A stretch of 64,000 nucleotides of DNA from Caulifigura coniformis. GTDB lineage: Bacteria > Planctomycetota > Planctomycetia > Planctomycetales > Planctomycetaceae. Positions within the stretch are counted from its first letter, which is position 1. Every line of letters begins with the position of its first letter. The notes under the pieces were generated by a model. That model saw only the letters and a list, made by a program, of their open reading frames with translations, did not search any database and was not told the origin of the DNA. Shown one piece after another: positions 37,587 to 46,792 of the stretch. Position numbers and translations under genes: made by a program. Where the stretch lies: contig NZ_CP036271.1 of the NCBI RefSeq assembly GCF_007745175.1, forward strand, positions 372,001 to 436,000, written 5' to 3'.

Positions 37587-38924
37587 ATGCGATTTGTGAC
37601 TTCGCTGCTGTGTGGTCTGGTGATTTTCGCCCCGTCTGCTTCGGCCGACGAGTTCTCCGAGAAAAAATCGAAGAACTGGCATCAGTGGCGCGGGCCGCTC
37701 GCCACCGGCGTCGCGCCCGAGGCCGATCCACCGACCGAATGGAGCGCGACGAAGAACGTCAAATGGGTCGCCCGGATTCCAGGCTTCGGCAAATCGTCGC
37801 CGATTGTCTGGGACGACCGGGTCTTCCTGACGAGCGCGATCGACACGGGCGAAGTCGTTCCGGGCGCGACGAAGCCGGAGGACCAGCCCGAGCGGCGTTT
37901 CGATATCAAGTTCCCGCACACGAAGTACCGCTTCGTCGTGGACTGCCTCGATCGGAACACGGGGAAGTTTCTCTGGCAGCAGACCGCCGTCGAGGAATTG
38001 CCGCACGAAGGGCATCATGGCGACAACTCGCATGCGTCGGCGTCGGCGACGACGGACGGGAAGCGGCTGTACGTCTCCTTCGGCTCACGCGGGATGTACT
38101 GCTACGACCTGGATGGGAAGAAGTTGTGGGAACACAAGCTCCCGAACGTCGAAACGCGGCTCAGCTTCGGTGAAGGCAGCTCGCCCGTCGTTCACGGCGA
38201 CACGGTCATTCTCGTTCGCGACAACGAAACGGCCTCCACGATTCTCGCGCTCGATGCCGCCACCGGCGAAACGCGCTGGCAAAAGCCGCGCGACGAAACG
38301 AGCGCCTGGGCGACCCCGCTGATCGTCGAAGCCGCCGGGAAAACGCAGGTCGTCACGAATTCGAGCAACCGGGTCCGCAGCTACGATCTGAAGACGGGCG
38401 ACGTGATCTGGGAATGTGGCGGGCAGGTGTCGAACGTCACTCCGTCTCCCGTTCCCGTCGGCAACGACGTGATCTGCATGAGCGGCTACCGCGGCTCGGT
38501 CGCGATGCGGCTGCCGCTCGATGCGACCGGCGACATCACCGGCACGTCGAAAATCGTCTGGAAGTACGACCAGGATACGCCCTACGTGCCGTCGCCGCTG
38601 CTTGTCGATGGCCGGCTGTTTTTCAACAAGCTCAACAACGCGATCCTCACCGTGCTTGATTCCGAAACGGGCAAGGTCGTCCGAGGTCCCGAGCGGATGC
38701 AGGGGCTGAAGAGCCTGTATGCCTCGCCGGTCTCCGCCGCCGGTCGCGTCTACTTCACCAGCCGGGAAGGGACGACCGTCGTCTACAAGCTGGGAGACGA
38801 CCTCGAAGTGCTCTCGACGAACACGGTCGAAGACCTGGTCGACGCCTCTGCCGCTCCCGTGGGAAAGCAGTTGTTCCTGCGGGGCAAGGACGTGCTCTAC
38901 TGCTTTGAGAACGGCGGATCGTGA
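37587..38924 (+). CDS. Exported PQQ-like beta-propeller repeat protein
   Basis: A 445-residue protein starts at ATG 37587 (MRFVTSLLCGLVIFAPSASA signal peptide). The mature part consists of repeated beta-propeller blades with Trp/Gly motifs: NWHQWRGPLATGVAPE near the start, then WRDETSAWATPLIVEAAG-like and LDRNTGKFLWQQT, LDAATGETRWQKP, YDLKTGDVIWECGG repeats. This fits the PQQ_2 / BamB-like propeller family that is greatly expanded in Planctomycetes. No catalytic quinoprotein residues were identified, so it is more likely a binding protein than a dehydrogenase. Its stop overlaps the next gene (GTGA). Confidence 0.88.
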   Translation: MRFVTSLLCGLVIFAPSASADEFSEKKSKNWHQWRGPLATGVAPEADPPTEWSATKNVKWVARIPGFGKSSPIVWDDRVFLTSAIDTGEVVPGATKPEDQPERRFDIKFPHTKYRFVVDCLDRNTGKFLWQQTAVEELPHEGHHGDNSHASASATTDGKRLYVSFGSRGMYCYDLDGKKLWEHKLPNVETRLSFGEGSSPVVHGDTVILVRDNETASTILALDAATGETRWQKPRDETSAWATPLIVEAAGKTQVVTNSSNRVRSYDLKTGDVIWECGGQVSNVTPSPVPVGNDVICMSGYRGSVAMRLPLDATGDITGTSKIVWKYDQDTPYVPSPLLVDGRLFFNKLNNAILTVLDSETGKVVRGPERMQGLKSLYASPVSAAGRVYFTSREGTTVVYKLGDDLEVLSTNTVEDLVDASAAPVGKQLFLRGKDVLYCFENGGS

Positions 38925-40234
38925 GGTGGCTTTTCCTGCTTGCCGGGCTATGGATCGCCGCGGTGACGACGGCGTGGTGGGTCGCTGTCCCGTTTGAAGC
39001 GGAGTACGTGCTGCCACAACACGTGTTCAGCCCGCTTCCGATCAACGCTGACGAGGCGCTGGCAACGACGTTTTTACCGAAGAGCGAAAGGTCGCCGCGC
39101 TCACGCTCGATTGGCCCCTGCCAGGTTCTTGACGTTCGAACTGGAAAGGTGCGCCGCTCGTTTCTCGACTCCGACTGGACCATTCTCGCGATCGATGTCG
39201 AGTCGCGCGAGAAAATGGCAGTTCGTCGTGACGAGGAAATCCGAATCGTCAGCACGACCGATGGCTCGGACTTCAGCTCGATCACGGGCATCCCGGAAAG
39301 TGCGACGTTCACCTTTGGAGCCGCTGGCCGGCTGTTTCTTGTTCGAGCGGAAAAGGCACTGCTCGCGTATGACGCCGCGACCGGCGAACTGAAATGGAGC
39401 AGGGAGAACGTCAGCGCCGCTTCCGTTCGGATCGGGCCGAACGTTGTCGCTGTGATGAAGTCAGGAGCGAACTCCCCCCAGCGAACCGGAACGACGCTCT
39501 CTCTGGGCTTGTCGCACTGCGAGATTCTGCTGGCTGAGACTGGCGAGCCACATCCGAAGCTCACCGGCGCTTATGCCAATCCGATCATCGGGACCTCTGA
39601 TGGGAGTCTGATCGCGGTTCGCATGGGCGGCCTCAAGTGGGCCGTCATCGATGTCGCCTCCGGCGAAACACTCTGGATGCTTCCGCAAGGCTATTACTCG
39701 TTGATGCGGTTCAACGAGGATGGCAGCGAACTACAGATCCCCTGGCGGACTCCCAAAGACGCGGTTGGAATCGCACGCTGGAATTCACGTGATGGGGCTG
39801 ACATCGCCCCCTTCCCCAAGGAAGCGGCGAATGCGGACCTGAAGATTTCGGCAGACGGTCGCTTTGCATGTGAGCTCAGGCAGCACAACTGGCTGCCGAA
39901 GTCTGTCTCGCAGTTCTTCCGGAAGCGTCAATGGTGGAAGCTCGGAGACCTGACGGGATCGGTCGTCGCCCCGGTCGTGTACGATCTCGAACAGCACACG
40001 ACTCTCGGCCGGCTCCCCGTTGATACGGTGCCCTCCTCGGTCCAACCTTTCGGCCCCGGGTTCCTGTGTCACGACAAGAACGGCAAGGGGAGTTCCTATT
40101 TCTCGTCGTCGCCGGGGCGCAATTGGAGCTGGCTGTTCGGGTGGGCACTCGGGCCGATCGCGCTGGTCTGGGGAGGGAAGCGACTGGCAGTGCGAATGCG
40201 AAAGCCGGCCGTGCAGACTGCTCCTCCGGACTGA
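38921..40234 (+). CDS. Membrane-anchored beta-propeller-like protein, partner of the PQQ-like gene
   Basis: A 437-residue frame starts at GTG 38921, overlapping the upstream stop by 4 nt. An N-terminal helix (MRWLFLLAGLWIAAVTTAWW) and a C-terminal helix (LFGWALGPIALVWGGKRLAV) bound an external part. That part contains propeller-type strands: CQVLDVRTGKVRRSF, LLAYDAATGELKWSREN, AVIDVASGETLWMLPQG. It resembles the WD40/PQQ-like family of the preceding gene but is more divergent. The shared overlap indicates coupled translation and probable physical partnership. Function is unknown. Confidence 0.8.
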   Translation: MRWLFLLAGLWIAAVTTAWWVAVPFEAEYVLPQHVFSPLPINADEALATTFLPKSERSPRSRSIGPCQVLDVRTGKVRRSFLDSDWTILAIDVESREKMAVRRDEEIRIVSTTDGSDFSSITGIPESATFTFGAAGRLFLVRAEKALLAYDAATGELKWSRENVSAASVRIGPNVVAVMKSGANSPQRTGTTLSLGLSHCEILLAETGEPHPKLTGAYANPIIGTSDGSLIAVRMGGLKWAVIDVASGETLWMLPQGYYSLMRFNEDGSELQIPWRTPKDAVGIARWNSRDGADIAPFPKEAANADLKISADGRFACELRQHNWLPKSVSQFFRKRQWWKLGDLTGSVVAPVVYDLEQHTTLGRLPVDTVPSSVQPFGPGFLCHDKNGKGSSYFSSSPGRNWSWLFGWALGPIALVWGGKRLAVRMRKPAVQTAPPD

Positions 40235-40246
40235 GTCACGTCACAT

Positions 40247-41656
40247 TCACGACGCTCGCCGGGTGAGCGGCGTTGGATTGTCGACCAGCCCCGGCTTGCG
40301 TTGCTCGGTTCCATCCTTGTCGCCGTGGCCGATTTCATGGCGGGCTTTCTCGATCATCGGCAGCAGCCGGGCGATGATCTCGGGGTTCTGGTCCGCGACG
40401 TTTGTCGATTCGCCCGGATCCTGGTCGAGGTTGTAAAGCTCGGGCCTGTCGAGTTCGACGCTGGTCTGCTTCGGCCCGTCTTTCGCGACACGAAGCTTCC
40501 ACGCTCCGCTGCGAACTGCCTGGACGTAGCCTTCGAAGTAGTAGAGATAGCCGGATTCATCGTAGGGCGATCGGGCGGACGGATCGTTGAGCAGCGGGCG
40601 CTGGTCGTAGCCGTCGATCTTCCGTTCCGGCAGCGGCGCGCCGATCGTCGCCGCGAAAGTCGGCAGGATGTCCATCATGGTGACGATCTTGTCGCCAACC
40701 TGTCCGGCCTTGATCCGTCCTGGCGCCCAGAGAATTCCGGGAACGCGATGTCCCCCTTCAAAGCTGGTCGCCTTGCCGGCCTTCAGGGGTGCGTTGCTGG
40801 CGCCATGCCGGAAAACCCCGCCGTTGTCGGAGGTGAACAGCACGATCGTGTGCCGATCCAGCCCCATGTCGACGAGGGCGCGCGTGATGATCCCCGTGCT
40901 CCAGTCGACCTCTTCGATGCAGTCGCCATACACGCCGTTCGCGCTCTTTCCTTTGAACTTCTCGCTGGCGTAGTGGGGCCAGTGCGGGAACGCATGGGGC
41001 AGGTAGAGGAAGAACGGCCGATCGACATTCTTTTCCATGAAGGAGACCGCTTCGTTTGTGTAGCGCCGCGTGAGATGGGTCTGGTCGGGTTCCTGCTCGA
41101 TCACGGTTTCGTCGCGCATCAGCGGCGTCGGCAGCCTGGTGTTGTCCATCTTGCCGTCGGCGCGAAGTTGTCCCATGTCGTTGGAGAACGGGATGCCGAA
41201 GTAGTGATCGAAGCCCTGCTTCGTCGGGAGGAACGCAGGCTGGTCGCCCAGGTGCCACTTTCCGATACACATCGTCGCGTAGCCTTTCGACTTCGCGACT
41301 TCAGCGATGGTCGTCTCGTCCGGGTGCAGGCCGCGGGCGTTACCGGGGAACAGCACCCAGTAGCCCACGCCGTTGGTGTGCATCGAGACGCGCCGCGGAT
41401 AACAGCCGGTCATCAGACTCGTACGGCTGGGCGTGCAGACGCCGCTGGTGGAGTAGAAGCTCGTGAGCTTCATTCCTTCGGCCGCGAGGCGGTCGATGTT
41501 GGGCGTCTTCTGTTTTGTCGAGCCGTAGCAGCCGACATCGCCGTAGCCGAGGTCGTCGCAGTTGATGATGATCAGGTTGGGCAGACGCTCCTGAGCGACG
41601 GCGGCCGAGGAAAATGTGACGGCGAACACGACGAGGCAGGCGAGCAGTGAGCGCAT
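40247..41656 (-). CDS. Secreted type I sulfatase (arylsulfatase-like)
   Basis: The 469-residue exported enzyme starts at ATG 41656 (MRSLLACLVVFAVTFSSAAVA signal peptide). The N-terminal motif NLIIINCDDLGYGDVGCYG holds the metal-binding Asp pair. GVCTPSRTSLMTG contains the CxPSR signature, whose Cys is converted to formylglycine. Later metal and substrate sites read MCIGKWHLGDQ and FTSDNGG. It hydrolyses sulfate esters, probably of an algal or marine polysaccharide, outside the cytoplasm. It requires a formylglycine-generating enzyme, not seen here. The stop is 12 bp from the convergent gene at 40234. Confidence 0.95.
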   Translation of the reverse strand: MRSLLACLVVFAVTFSSAAVAQERLPNLIIINCDDLGYGDVGCYGSTKQKTPNIDRLAAEGMKLTSFYSTSGVCTPSRTSLMTGCYPRRVSMHTNGVGYWVLFPGNARGLHPDETTIAEVAKSKGYATMCIGKWHLGDQPAFLPTKQGFDHYFGIPFSNDMGQLRADGKMDNTRLPTPLMRDETVIEQEPDQTHLTRRYTNEAVSFMEKNVDRPFFLYLPHAFPHWPHYASEKFKGKSANGVYGDCIEEVDWSTGIITRALVDMGLDRHTIVLFTSDNGGVFRHGASNAPLKAGKATSFEGGHRVPGILWAPGRIKAGQVGDKIVTMMDILPTFAATIGAPLPERKIDGYDQRPLLNDPSARSPYDESGYLYYFEGYVQAVRSGAWKLRVAKDGPKQTSVELDRPELYNLDQDPGESTNVADQNPEIIARLLPMIEKARHEIGHGDKDGTEQRKPGLVDNPTPLTRRAS

Positions 41657-41714
41657 GGAGTTGTCGGGGCAGGGGGGAATGGAGTGGAAGCCGGGGCGCG
41701 GAGTTGGACAGCCG

Positions 41715-42806
41715 TCAGGGGGTGGAGCCGGTGACCTCGTTCAGTAGTTTGAAGAACCCTTTCTTGCGGGGGCTGCTGATGCCCCAGTTGACGGGAACGC
41801 TCTGGTAGCCTTCGTCGAAGCCTTCGCCGTCCATCCGGAAATCGAAGTAGCCCCATCCGGCATATTCGCTCAGGGCGGCGACGAAGTTGTTTGTCGGCCG
41901 CTCGAAGTCGAAGTGATCGTCTTCATTGAACAGGATCGGCATCGGTCGATATCCGGGGACCGCTCGGGTCTCCCGGACCATCTCTGAAATGCGGGCGGGA
42001 TTCGAGACGCCGTTGCCATGCAGAAGGAGAAAGTCGGAGCTGCGGACGACATTCTCCCCGGGGACCGTTCCGCCGCCGTAGCTGGTTCCGACCAGCAGCC
42101 GCCGGCCGTTGCGCTCACGTTTCATCACCCGGTCGATCAGTTCGTGCACCCGGTCCGGCTTGAGGATCGCATGGTCGTATTTCTTCACGTTGCACTCGTT
42201 GTTCACTTCCACGAGGACGTTGGTCACTCCTGCGTCCAGCAGCCAGTCCACCGTCCTGTCGACGGCGCGGATGACGGCCTGTTCATCTTTCAACCGTTCA
42301 TCCTGCCCGAAATAGAAGATGCCCAGGATGACCACCATGCCGAGGTCATCCGCCTTGTCGATGACGGCTCTCACGCGGGCCATGTCATCGGGGCGGAGAT
42401 CGCCGTTTTCATCGATGGCGGAATTGTGCCACGGCTGCAGTTTGGAATACCCCTGCGGACTCCCACCCTGCAGGTTGAGAGTGATGCCCAGCAACCCCTG
42501 CTGGCGCCACTCGGGCATGGCGGCCAGGAACTCGCGGAGATTGCGGTCCGGGTCCCAGCGGCCGGTATCTGGATAGGCCCAGTTCTTCTGGGTCTCGGGG
42601 TTTCGGTCGTTGAAGGTCGCCTGGACCATCCGGCTGTTCAGAAGCAGCCCTTCGACCTTCTTTCCCTTCCAGGCCCGACCTTCGTAGGTCGGTCGGCCGT
42701 TGAGATGGAACGCGTCGCCGACGATCGTCACCGACGTCTTCCGGTCCATCTGGGCGTCGGCCCCGGCCGGAACAAGGATAGCCAGAGCAACCAGCCAGAA
42801 CTTCAT
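41715..42806 (-). CDS. Secreted TIM-barrel glycosidase-like protein
   Basis: A 363-residue protein starts at ATG 42806, preceded by GGAG. The signal peptide is MKFWLVALAILVPAGADAQ. Alternating strand and helix sequence and the order of conserved residues (TLNLQGGSPQGYS, VVILGIFYFGQDE, VLVEVNNECNVKKYD, then FLLLHGNGVSN and PILFNEDDHFDF) fit a clan GH-A-like barrel. NNE would carry the acid/base Glu, and NED or a nearby Glu the nucleophile. The family number cannot be given by eye. It lies 58 bp upstream of the sulfatase on the same strand, so the two may be cotranscribed and act on one sulfated glycan. Confidence 0.8.
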   Translation of the reverse strand: MKFWLVALAILVPAGADAQMDRKTSVTIVGDAFHLNGRPTYEGRAWKGKKVEGLLLNSRMVQATFNDRNPETQKNWAYPDTGRWDPDRNLREFLAAMPEWRQQGLLGITLNLQGGSPQGYSKLQPWHNSAIDENGDLRPDDMARVRAVIDKADDLGMVVILGIFYFGQDERLKDEQAVIRAVDRTVDWLLDAGVTNVLVEVNNECNVKKYDHAILKPDRVHELIDRVMKRERNGRRLLVGTSYGGGTVPGENVVRSSDFLLLHGNGVSNPARISEMVRETRAVPGYRPMPILFNEDDHFDFERPTNNFVAALSEYAGWGYFDFRMDGEGFDEGYQSVPVNWGISSPRKKGFFKLLNEVTGSTP

Positions 42807-42872
42807 GGTGAGGCTCCATGGAGAACGGAAAAAGAGATCGACGTTCACTCGCGCGGGGACGCCGCCCGAGGC

Positions 42873-43610
42873 CTACAAGCCGGCACCGAAATCGTCTGAC
42901 TTTGGGGAAGGAGGCGGCTCCTGCGACGCGGCCGGTGGTGTGGACTGGTCCGGAGGCGATTGAGTTGGCGCAGCTTGAGTCGCTTCGCCGCGGTTGCGAT
43001 CGCGGTCACGGTCGCGGTTCCGACGGCGTTTCTTCTTCGGCTGATCCCCTGTGGCGGGGACAGAGGCGTTTGCGGCCGGTGATTCGACGCCAGGCACCTG
43101 CTCGTTCGTCGTCTCGGCGGAGGGGTGAGCCGGTTTCGGCGGACCCTGCTTCCCGGGAGGCGACCCATGGCGCGGTGGCTTCGGGCCCGGACCTCCTTTC
43201 CCACGCGGGCGTTCCTGCGGACGGCCTTTCTCGCGCGGAGGCTGTTGCCCGCCGGGACGCGGAGCGTGGCCCGGTTTTTCTCCTTGCGCCTGCGGCGGTC
43301 CCTGACGTGGGGGACGTGGTGGGCGGGGAGGTCTTGGCGCCGGCGCGGACGGAGTGGTCGCGTCGCCAGAGGCCGAGGCCGGTTCGAACTCGTCCGGTGG
43401 AAGCTCGTCTTCCTCGTAGAACCGGGGGACCGGGCGTGGCTCCGGGCGCACAACCCGCTTCCCTTCGACCAGCGTCATGAACTTCGGCGGGTCCTGACAG
43501 CGGCAGAGGACCGTCGTTTCAGTCTGCCCGACCATGCGCTCGCGGCCGCATGCCGCGCAGCGCCACTGGCGTCGGATTTCGGGCGAGAGATGGAGGCCGG
43601 GACCGCGCAT
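42873..43610 (-). CDS. Zinc-ribbon protein with Pro/Arg-rich disordered tail
   Basis: A 245-residue protein starts at ATG 43610 (MRGPGLHLSPEIRRQWRC). A compact metal-binding ribbon is formed by CAAC and CRC about 20 residues apart (WRCAACGRERMV, then VLCRCQDPP). The rest (about 60-245) is low complexity: acidic first, then long Pro/Gly/Arg/Lys stretches (PRPPRPPRPPRQGP and a KKKRRRNRDRDRDRNRGE block). No export signal is present. Such tails often bind RNA or DNA. Its position after a kinase gene on the same strand could imply shared transcription, with a 156-bp gap. I do not recognise a named family. Confidence 0.7.
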   Translation of the reverse strand: MRGPGLHLSPEIRRQWRCAACGRERMVGQTETTVLCRCQDPPKFMTLVEGKRVVRPEPRPVPRFYEEDELPPDEFEPASASGDATTPSAPAPRPPRPPRPPRQGPPQAQGEKPGHAPRPGGQQPPREKGRPQERPRGKGGPGPKPPRHGSPPGKQGPPKPAHPSAETTNEQVPGVESPAANASVPATGDQPKKKRRRNRDRDRDRNRGEATQAAPTQSPPDQSTPPAASQEPPPSPKSDDFGAGL

Positions 43611-43766
43611 TGTTCTGGAGGGGCCTGGATGCTGGTGGAGGAAAGAACCGCCGCGTTGGAGGACTCCTATTATTCGTGCCGGGCGACCCGGGCCGGAAGC
43701 GTCCCGGCGTGAAAAGTCTCCGATTTCGGGAGGCAGGCCGTTCCAGGGTCGCACACTGCGGCCTTT

Positions 43767-44594
43767 TCAGGCCGGAGCGTTCAGCGAATCAAGCGTCTGC
43801 GCGAACTCCAGCGCGCTGCGATAACGCTTCGCCGGCTCTTTCTCCATCGCCTTCAGGCAGGCGGACTCAAGGGCCGGAGGAAGATCAGGCAAGTGCCTCC
43901 GGAGCGGAGTCGGCGGATCGGCGACGATGCTGCCGAGGAGCGTCGCAAGGTTGCCGCTGAAGGGGACGGAGTTGGTCAGCAGTTCGTAGAGCAGCACTCC
44001 GAGGGCGTAGATGTCGCAGGCGGGCCCGATGTCCGCGGGATCCGCCGTGATCTGTTCGGGCGCCATGTATCCCGGCGTTCCGGCCACGGCCCCCGTCGGA
44101 GTCAGCAATGAGTCGGTCGCGTTGATGCTCCGCGCCATGCCGAAGTCCATGACGATCGGCTCACCGTCGGGCGCCAGCATGATGTTTCCGGGCTTCAGGT
44201 CGCGATGAATGATTCCGGCGTCATGCGCGACCTGGACGATGCGCGCCAGCGCGCTGACGAGCGCCAGGCTGTCCGGGATGGAATAGCGGCGGCCGCCGTC
44301 GAGCGTCTCGGCCAGCGTCCGGCCGGTGATGTAAGCCATCACCAGGTAATACCGGTCCCGGTCCTGTTGGACGTCGAAAATGCGGGCGATGCCGGGATGG
44401 TCGATCTGGGCGGCCGCGAGGGCTTCGCGATACAGTCGCCGCACGTACGTCGGCTCCAGCAGGAGCATCGGCGTCGGAACCTTGAGCGCCAGCTGTTTCC
44501 CGGCCGGGTCCTCAGCGAGGTAGACGACGCCCATGCCTCCTTCGCCGAGCTGGCGGAGGACGCGATAGGGGCCGATGGCAGGCGGATGCGACAT
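43767..44594 (-). CDS. Soluble Ser/Thr protein kinase
   Basis: A compact 275-residue kinase starts at ATG 44594 (MSHPPAIGPYRVLRQLG). The domain fills the protein: glycine loop GEGGMGVVY (about 16-25), catalytic Lys in LALKVP, HRDLKPGNIML (about 130), VMDFGMARS (intact DFG) and GYMAPEQ. There is no transmembrane segment or sensor domain, unlike the kinase at 13740, so it likely acts in the cytoplasm. It lies 42 bp downstream of the FHA-GAF-histidine-kinase gene on the same strand. FHA domains bind phosphothreonine, so this kinase may phosphorylate a ligand of that FHA. Confidence 0.94.
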   Translation of the reverse strand: MSHPPAIGPYRVLRQLGEGGMGVVYLAEDPAGKQLALKVPTPMLLLEPTYVRRLYREALAAAQIDHPGIARIFDVQQDRDRYYLVMAYITGRTLAETLDGGRRYSIPDSLALVSALARIVQVAHDAGIIHRDLKPGNIMLAPDGEPIVMDFGMARSINATDSLLTPTGAVAGTPGYMAPEQITADPADIGPACDIYALGVLLYELLTNSVPFSGNLATLLGSIVADPPTPLRRHLPDLPPALESACLKAMEKEPAKRYRSALEFAQTLDSLNAPA

Positions 44595-44636
44595 GCGCGG
44601 CGTTTCGTTGCAAGTCCGACGTTCAACCCAAGCCCG

Positions 44637-46355
44637 CTAATGGATCGTTGGCGCGGCCTGCTCGGGACGGGAATGGCCGTTCATCTTCGGCCACGCCATG
44701 CGGAAAACGCTTCCGCCATTCGGGCCGGGACGCACCGTCAGATCTCCGCCATGCTCGAGCATGATCTTGCGGCTCACGGCGAGGCCCAGTCCCGTGCCGT
44801 GCGACCCTTTGTTCGATTCGAACGCCCTGAAAATCCGGTCCCGATCTTCGGGGGCAACGCCAGGCCCGTTGTCGGCGACTTCCAGGATCAGCTGCTCGGC
44901 CTCGCGGTCAAACTGCGTGGTGACGCAGACTCTCGGCGATTCGACGCCGTCGACCGCTTCCAGTGCATTGACCACCAGGTTCAGCGCCGCGCGGTGGATC
45001 GCCTCGCTGTCGAAATCACTCACGGGAACGTCTGGAGAGAAATTGCGAATCAGCGCCACTCCCGTTTCCTCCGCCTGCTTCTGCATCAGATCGCAGACAT
45101 CGGCGACCTGCGTATTCAGCTGGTCCGGCGCAAGAACAGGGTCCCGTTCCTTGCTGTAGGTCAGCATGTCCATCACGAGGCGGTAGATCCGGTCCTGGTT
45201 GCGTTCGACGATCTGCCAGCCCTTCTGGATCATCGTCGTATTCGTGTCCTTCAGCCCCAGGTCGATCAGGTAGCTTCCGCCGCGGATCCCCTGCAGGATG
45301 TTCTTGATGTGATGGCTGAGAACGGCCGTGGTGTGGCCGATCGCCGCGAGTCGTTCCGATTCGATCAGCGCCTGGCGGTAGCGAAAACTTTCCACGGCCG
45401 AAGCCGCCTGGCGGGCGACAGCTGCCAGCAGCGCGAGGTGATCGTCGTCGAAACGTGCCGCCCCGCTCCGGGCCGACCACTCGGGCCCCGACGTCGTGAT
45501 GTCGACGTACAGCACGCCGAGCAGTTCGAAGCGGCCGAACATCGGCGCGCACAGCGCCTCGCGGATTCCGCTCTGCAGGATGCTCTCTGCCGAGTTGAAC
45601 CGGTCGTCGTGACGGGCGTCCGACGTGCGGACCGCGACGCCATTCTGAATCACGTACTGGACAATGCTGCGCGAAACAGGGAATCGTTCTGAGGCGGGCA
45701 GGCCGGGACGACGGACGACGACGCGCGGTTCGATGCGATCGGTTTTCGCGTCCGCGACCAGCATGCATGCGCGATCGGCGCCGACCGCCGGGAGAGTGAT
45801 CTCGAGCAGCTTCTGAAGCAGTTCCTCGAGCCGCGGACACGGCCGGGCGATCTCCTCGCCGATCTGGTAGAGGATGCGCAGGTTGGCCGCAGCGCGGCGG
45901 GAGACGGTCCAGTCGGCCAGCGCCCGTCCAAGCATGGCGTCAGGCTCGTGCCCCATCGAGCCGACAATGCGGGTGGCGTCAGGCTGGTCCCCGTTGTCGA
46001 CGAACTCGACGTTCTGGGGGCGCGGCGGAGGTTCGCCGTTGGCCGAGAGCACGAGGATCGTCCGGCCCAGCTGAATATGATCGCCCGGTTTCAGCTTCCG
46101 GGTTTCCGCTCCCTGCCCGTTGACGAACGTGCCGTTCGAACTCCCCAGGTCGCGGATCGTCCAGGCCTCGCCGTCACGAATGAGGTGGGCATGATCGCGG
46201 GAAACTTCCGAATCCGTCAGGCAGATGACGTTCCGGGTCCCCCGGCCGATGCCGACGACCGCATCCGCCAGTTCAAATCGCGATCCCTGGTCGGGCCCCT
46301 GCACGACGAGCAGCGACATCTCCGAAGGGGAACCTGGGGAACTCCGACCGCTCAT
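44637..46355 (-). CDS. FHA-GAF-histidine kinase
   Basis: The 572-residue protein starts at ATG 46355; an internal ATG at 46319 (MSLLVVQGPD) is also possible. Domain order is FHA (about 14-105: GIGRGTRNVICLTDSEVSRD, then LGSSNGTFVNGQ), then GAF (about 160-330), then a dimerisation helix with LSHHIKNILQGIRGGS (candidate phosphorylated His), then an ATPase with NLVVNALEAVDG, DNGPGVAPEDRDRIF and HGTGLGLAVSRKI. No receiver domain or response regulator is adjacent. It seems to be cytoplasmic. It heads a unit with the Ser/Thr kinase gene, combining phospho-Thr recognition and His phosphorylation. Confidence 0.93.
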   Translation of the reverse strand: MSGRSSPGSPSEMSLLVVQGPDQGSRFELADAVVGIGRGTRNVICLTDSEVSRDHAHLIRDGEAWTIRDLGSSNGTFVNGQGAETRKLKPGDHIQLGRTILVLSANGEPPPRPQNVEFVDNGDQPDATRIVGSMGHEPDAMLGRALADWTVSRRAAANLRILYQIGEEIARPCPRLEELLQKLLEITLPAVGADRACMLVADAKTDRIEPRVVVRRPGLPASERFPVSRSIVQYVIQNGVAVRTSDARHDDRFNSAESILQSGIREALCAPMFGRFELLGVLYVDITTSGPEWSARSGAARFDDDHLALLAAVARQAASAVESFRYRQALIESERLAAIGHTTAVLSHHIKNILQGIRGGSYLIDLGLKDTNTTMIQKGWQIVERNQDRIYRLVMDMLTYSKERDPVLAPDQLNTQVADVCDLMQKQAEETGVALIRNFSPDVPVSDFDSEAIHRAALNLVVNALEAVDGVESPRVCVTTQFDREAEQLILEVADNGPGVAPEDRDRIFRAFESNKGSHGTGLGLAVSRKIMLEHGGDLTVRPGPNGGSVFRMAWPKMNGHSRPEQAAPTIH

Positions 46356-46792
46356 GAAACAACGTGGAGGCTGTGAAACGAGGCTTCGACTGTTGGCACG
46401 ATCAGCAGCCGTTCAACGTACCGGCTGCGTGGATCGGCGTCACGTCGCGGATGCGGAGTTCCCGTGTTTGACGCGCCTCGAAGTGCGGCGGCGGGGGAAT
46501 GTTCCGCAGGATCGGTTGTGATGCGGTTCTCCGGAGGGCATTACCCGCGGCACTTGTGATGTCCGGGTCTGGAATCTTCGGAGGGTCGGGCCGGTTGTGA
46601 TGGTGTTGCGGATCTCCTTGCGCGGCGGACGCACCGTCGCTCGGGCCAGAAACCGGCCGTCAGACTTTGCCACGGTTTCCCGATCGCCTCGCCATCCGGT
46701 GAAACCGGGATACACGGGGGCAGTCGCTGCACGCAGCGCGCGCAAAACGAGGTACGATGACTCGGCCCCACCTCCGGGAGCGATCACCACCA
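46356..46792. other. Intergenic region between divergent FHA kinase and glgA
   Basis: This 437-bp region separates two divergent genes and should contain both promoters. No gene is supported. The short word TTGTGATG recurs three times (near 46514, 46553 and 46594), which may be chance. No hairpin with a T-run is evident. Confidence 0.4.

Noticed and set aside
40301-41650. Plus-strand open frame across the sulfatase
   Set aside because: The sulfatase on the minus strand carries CxPSR and metal sites; the opposite frame is arginine-rich without motifs.
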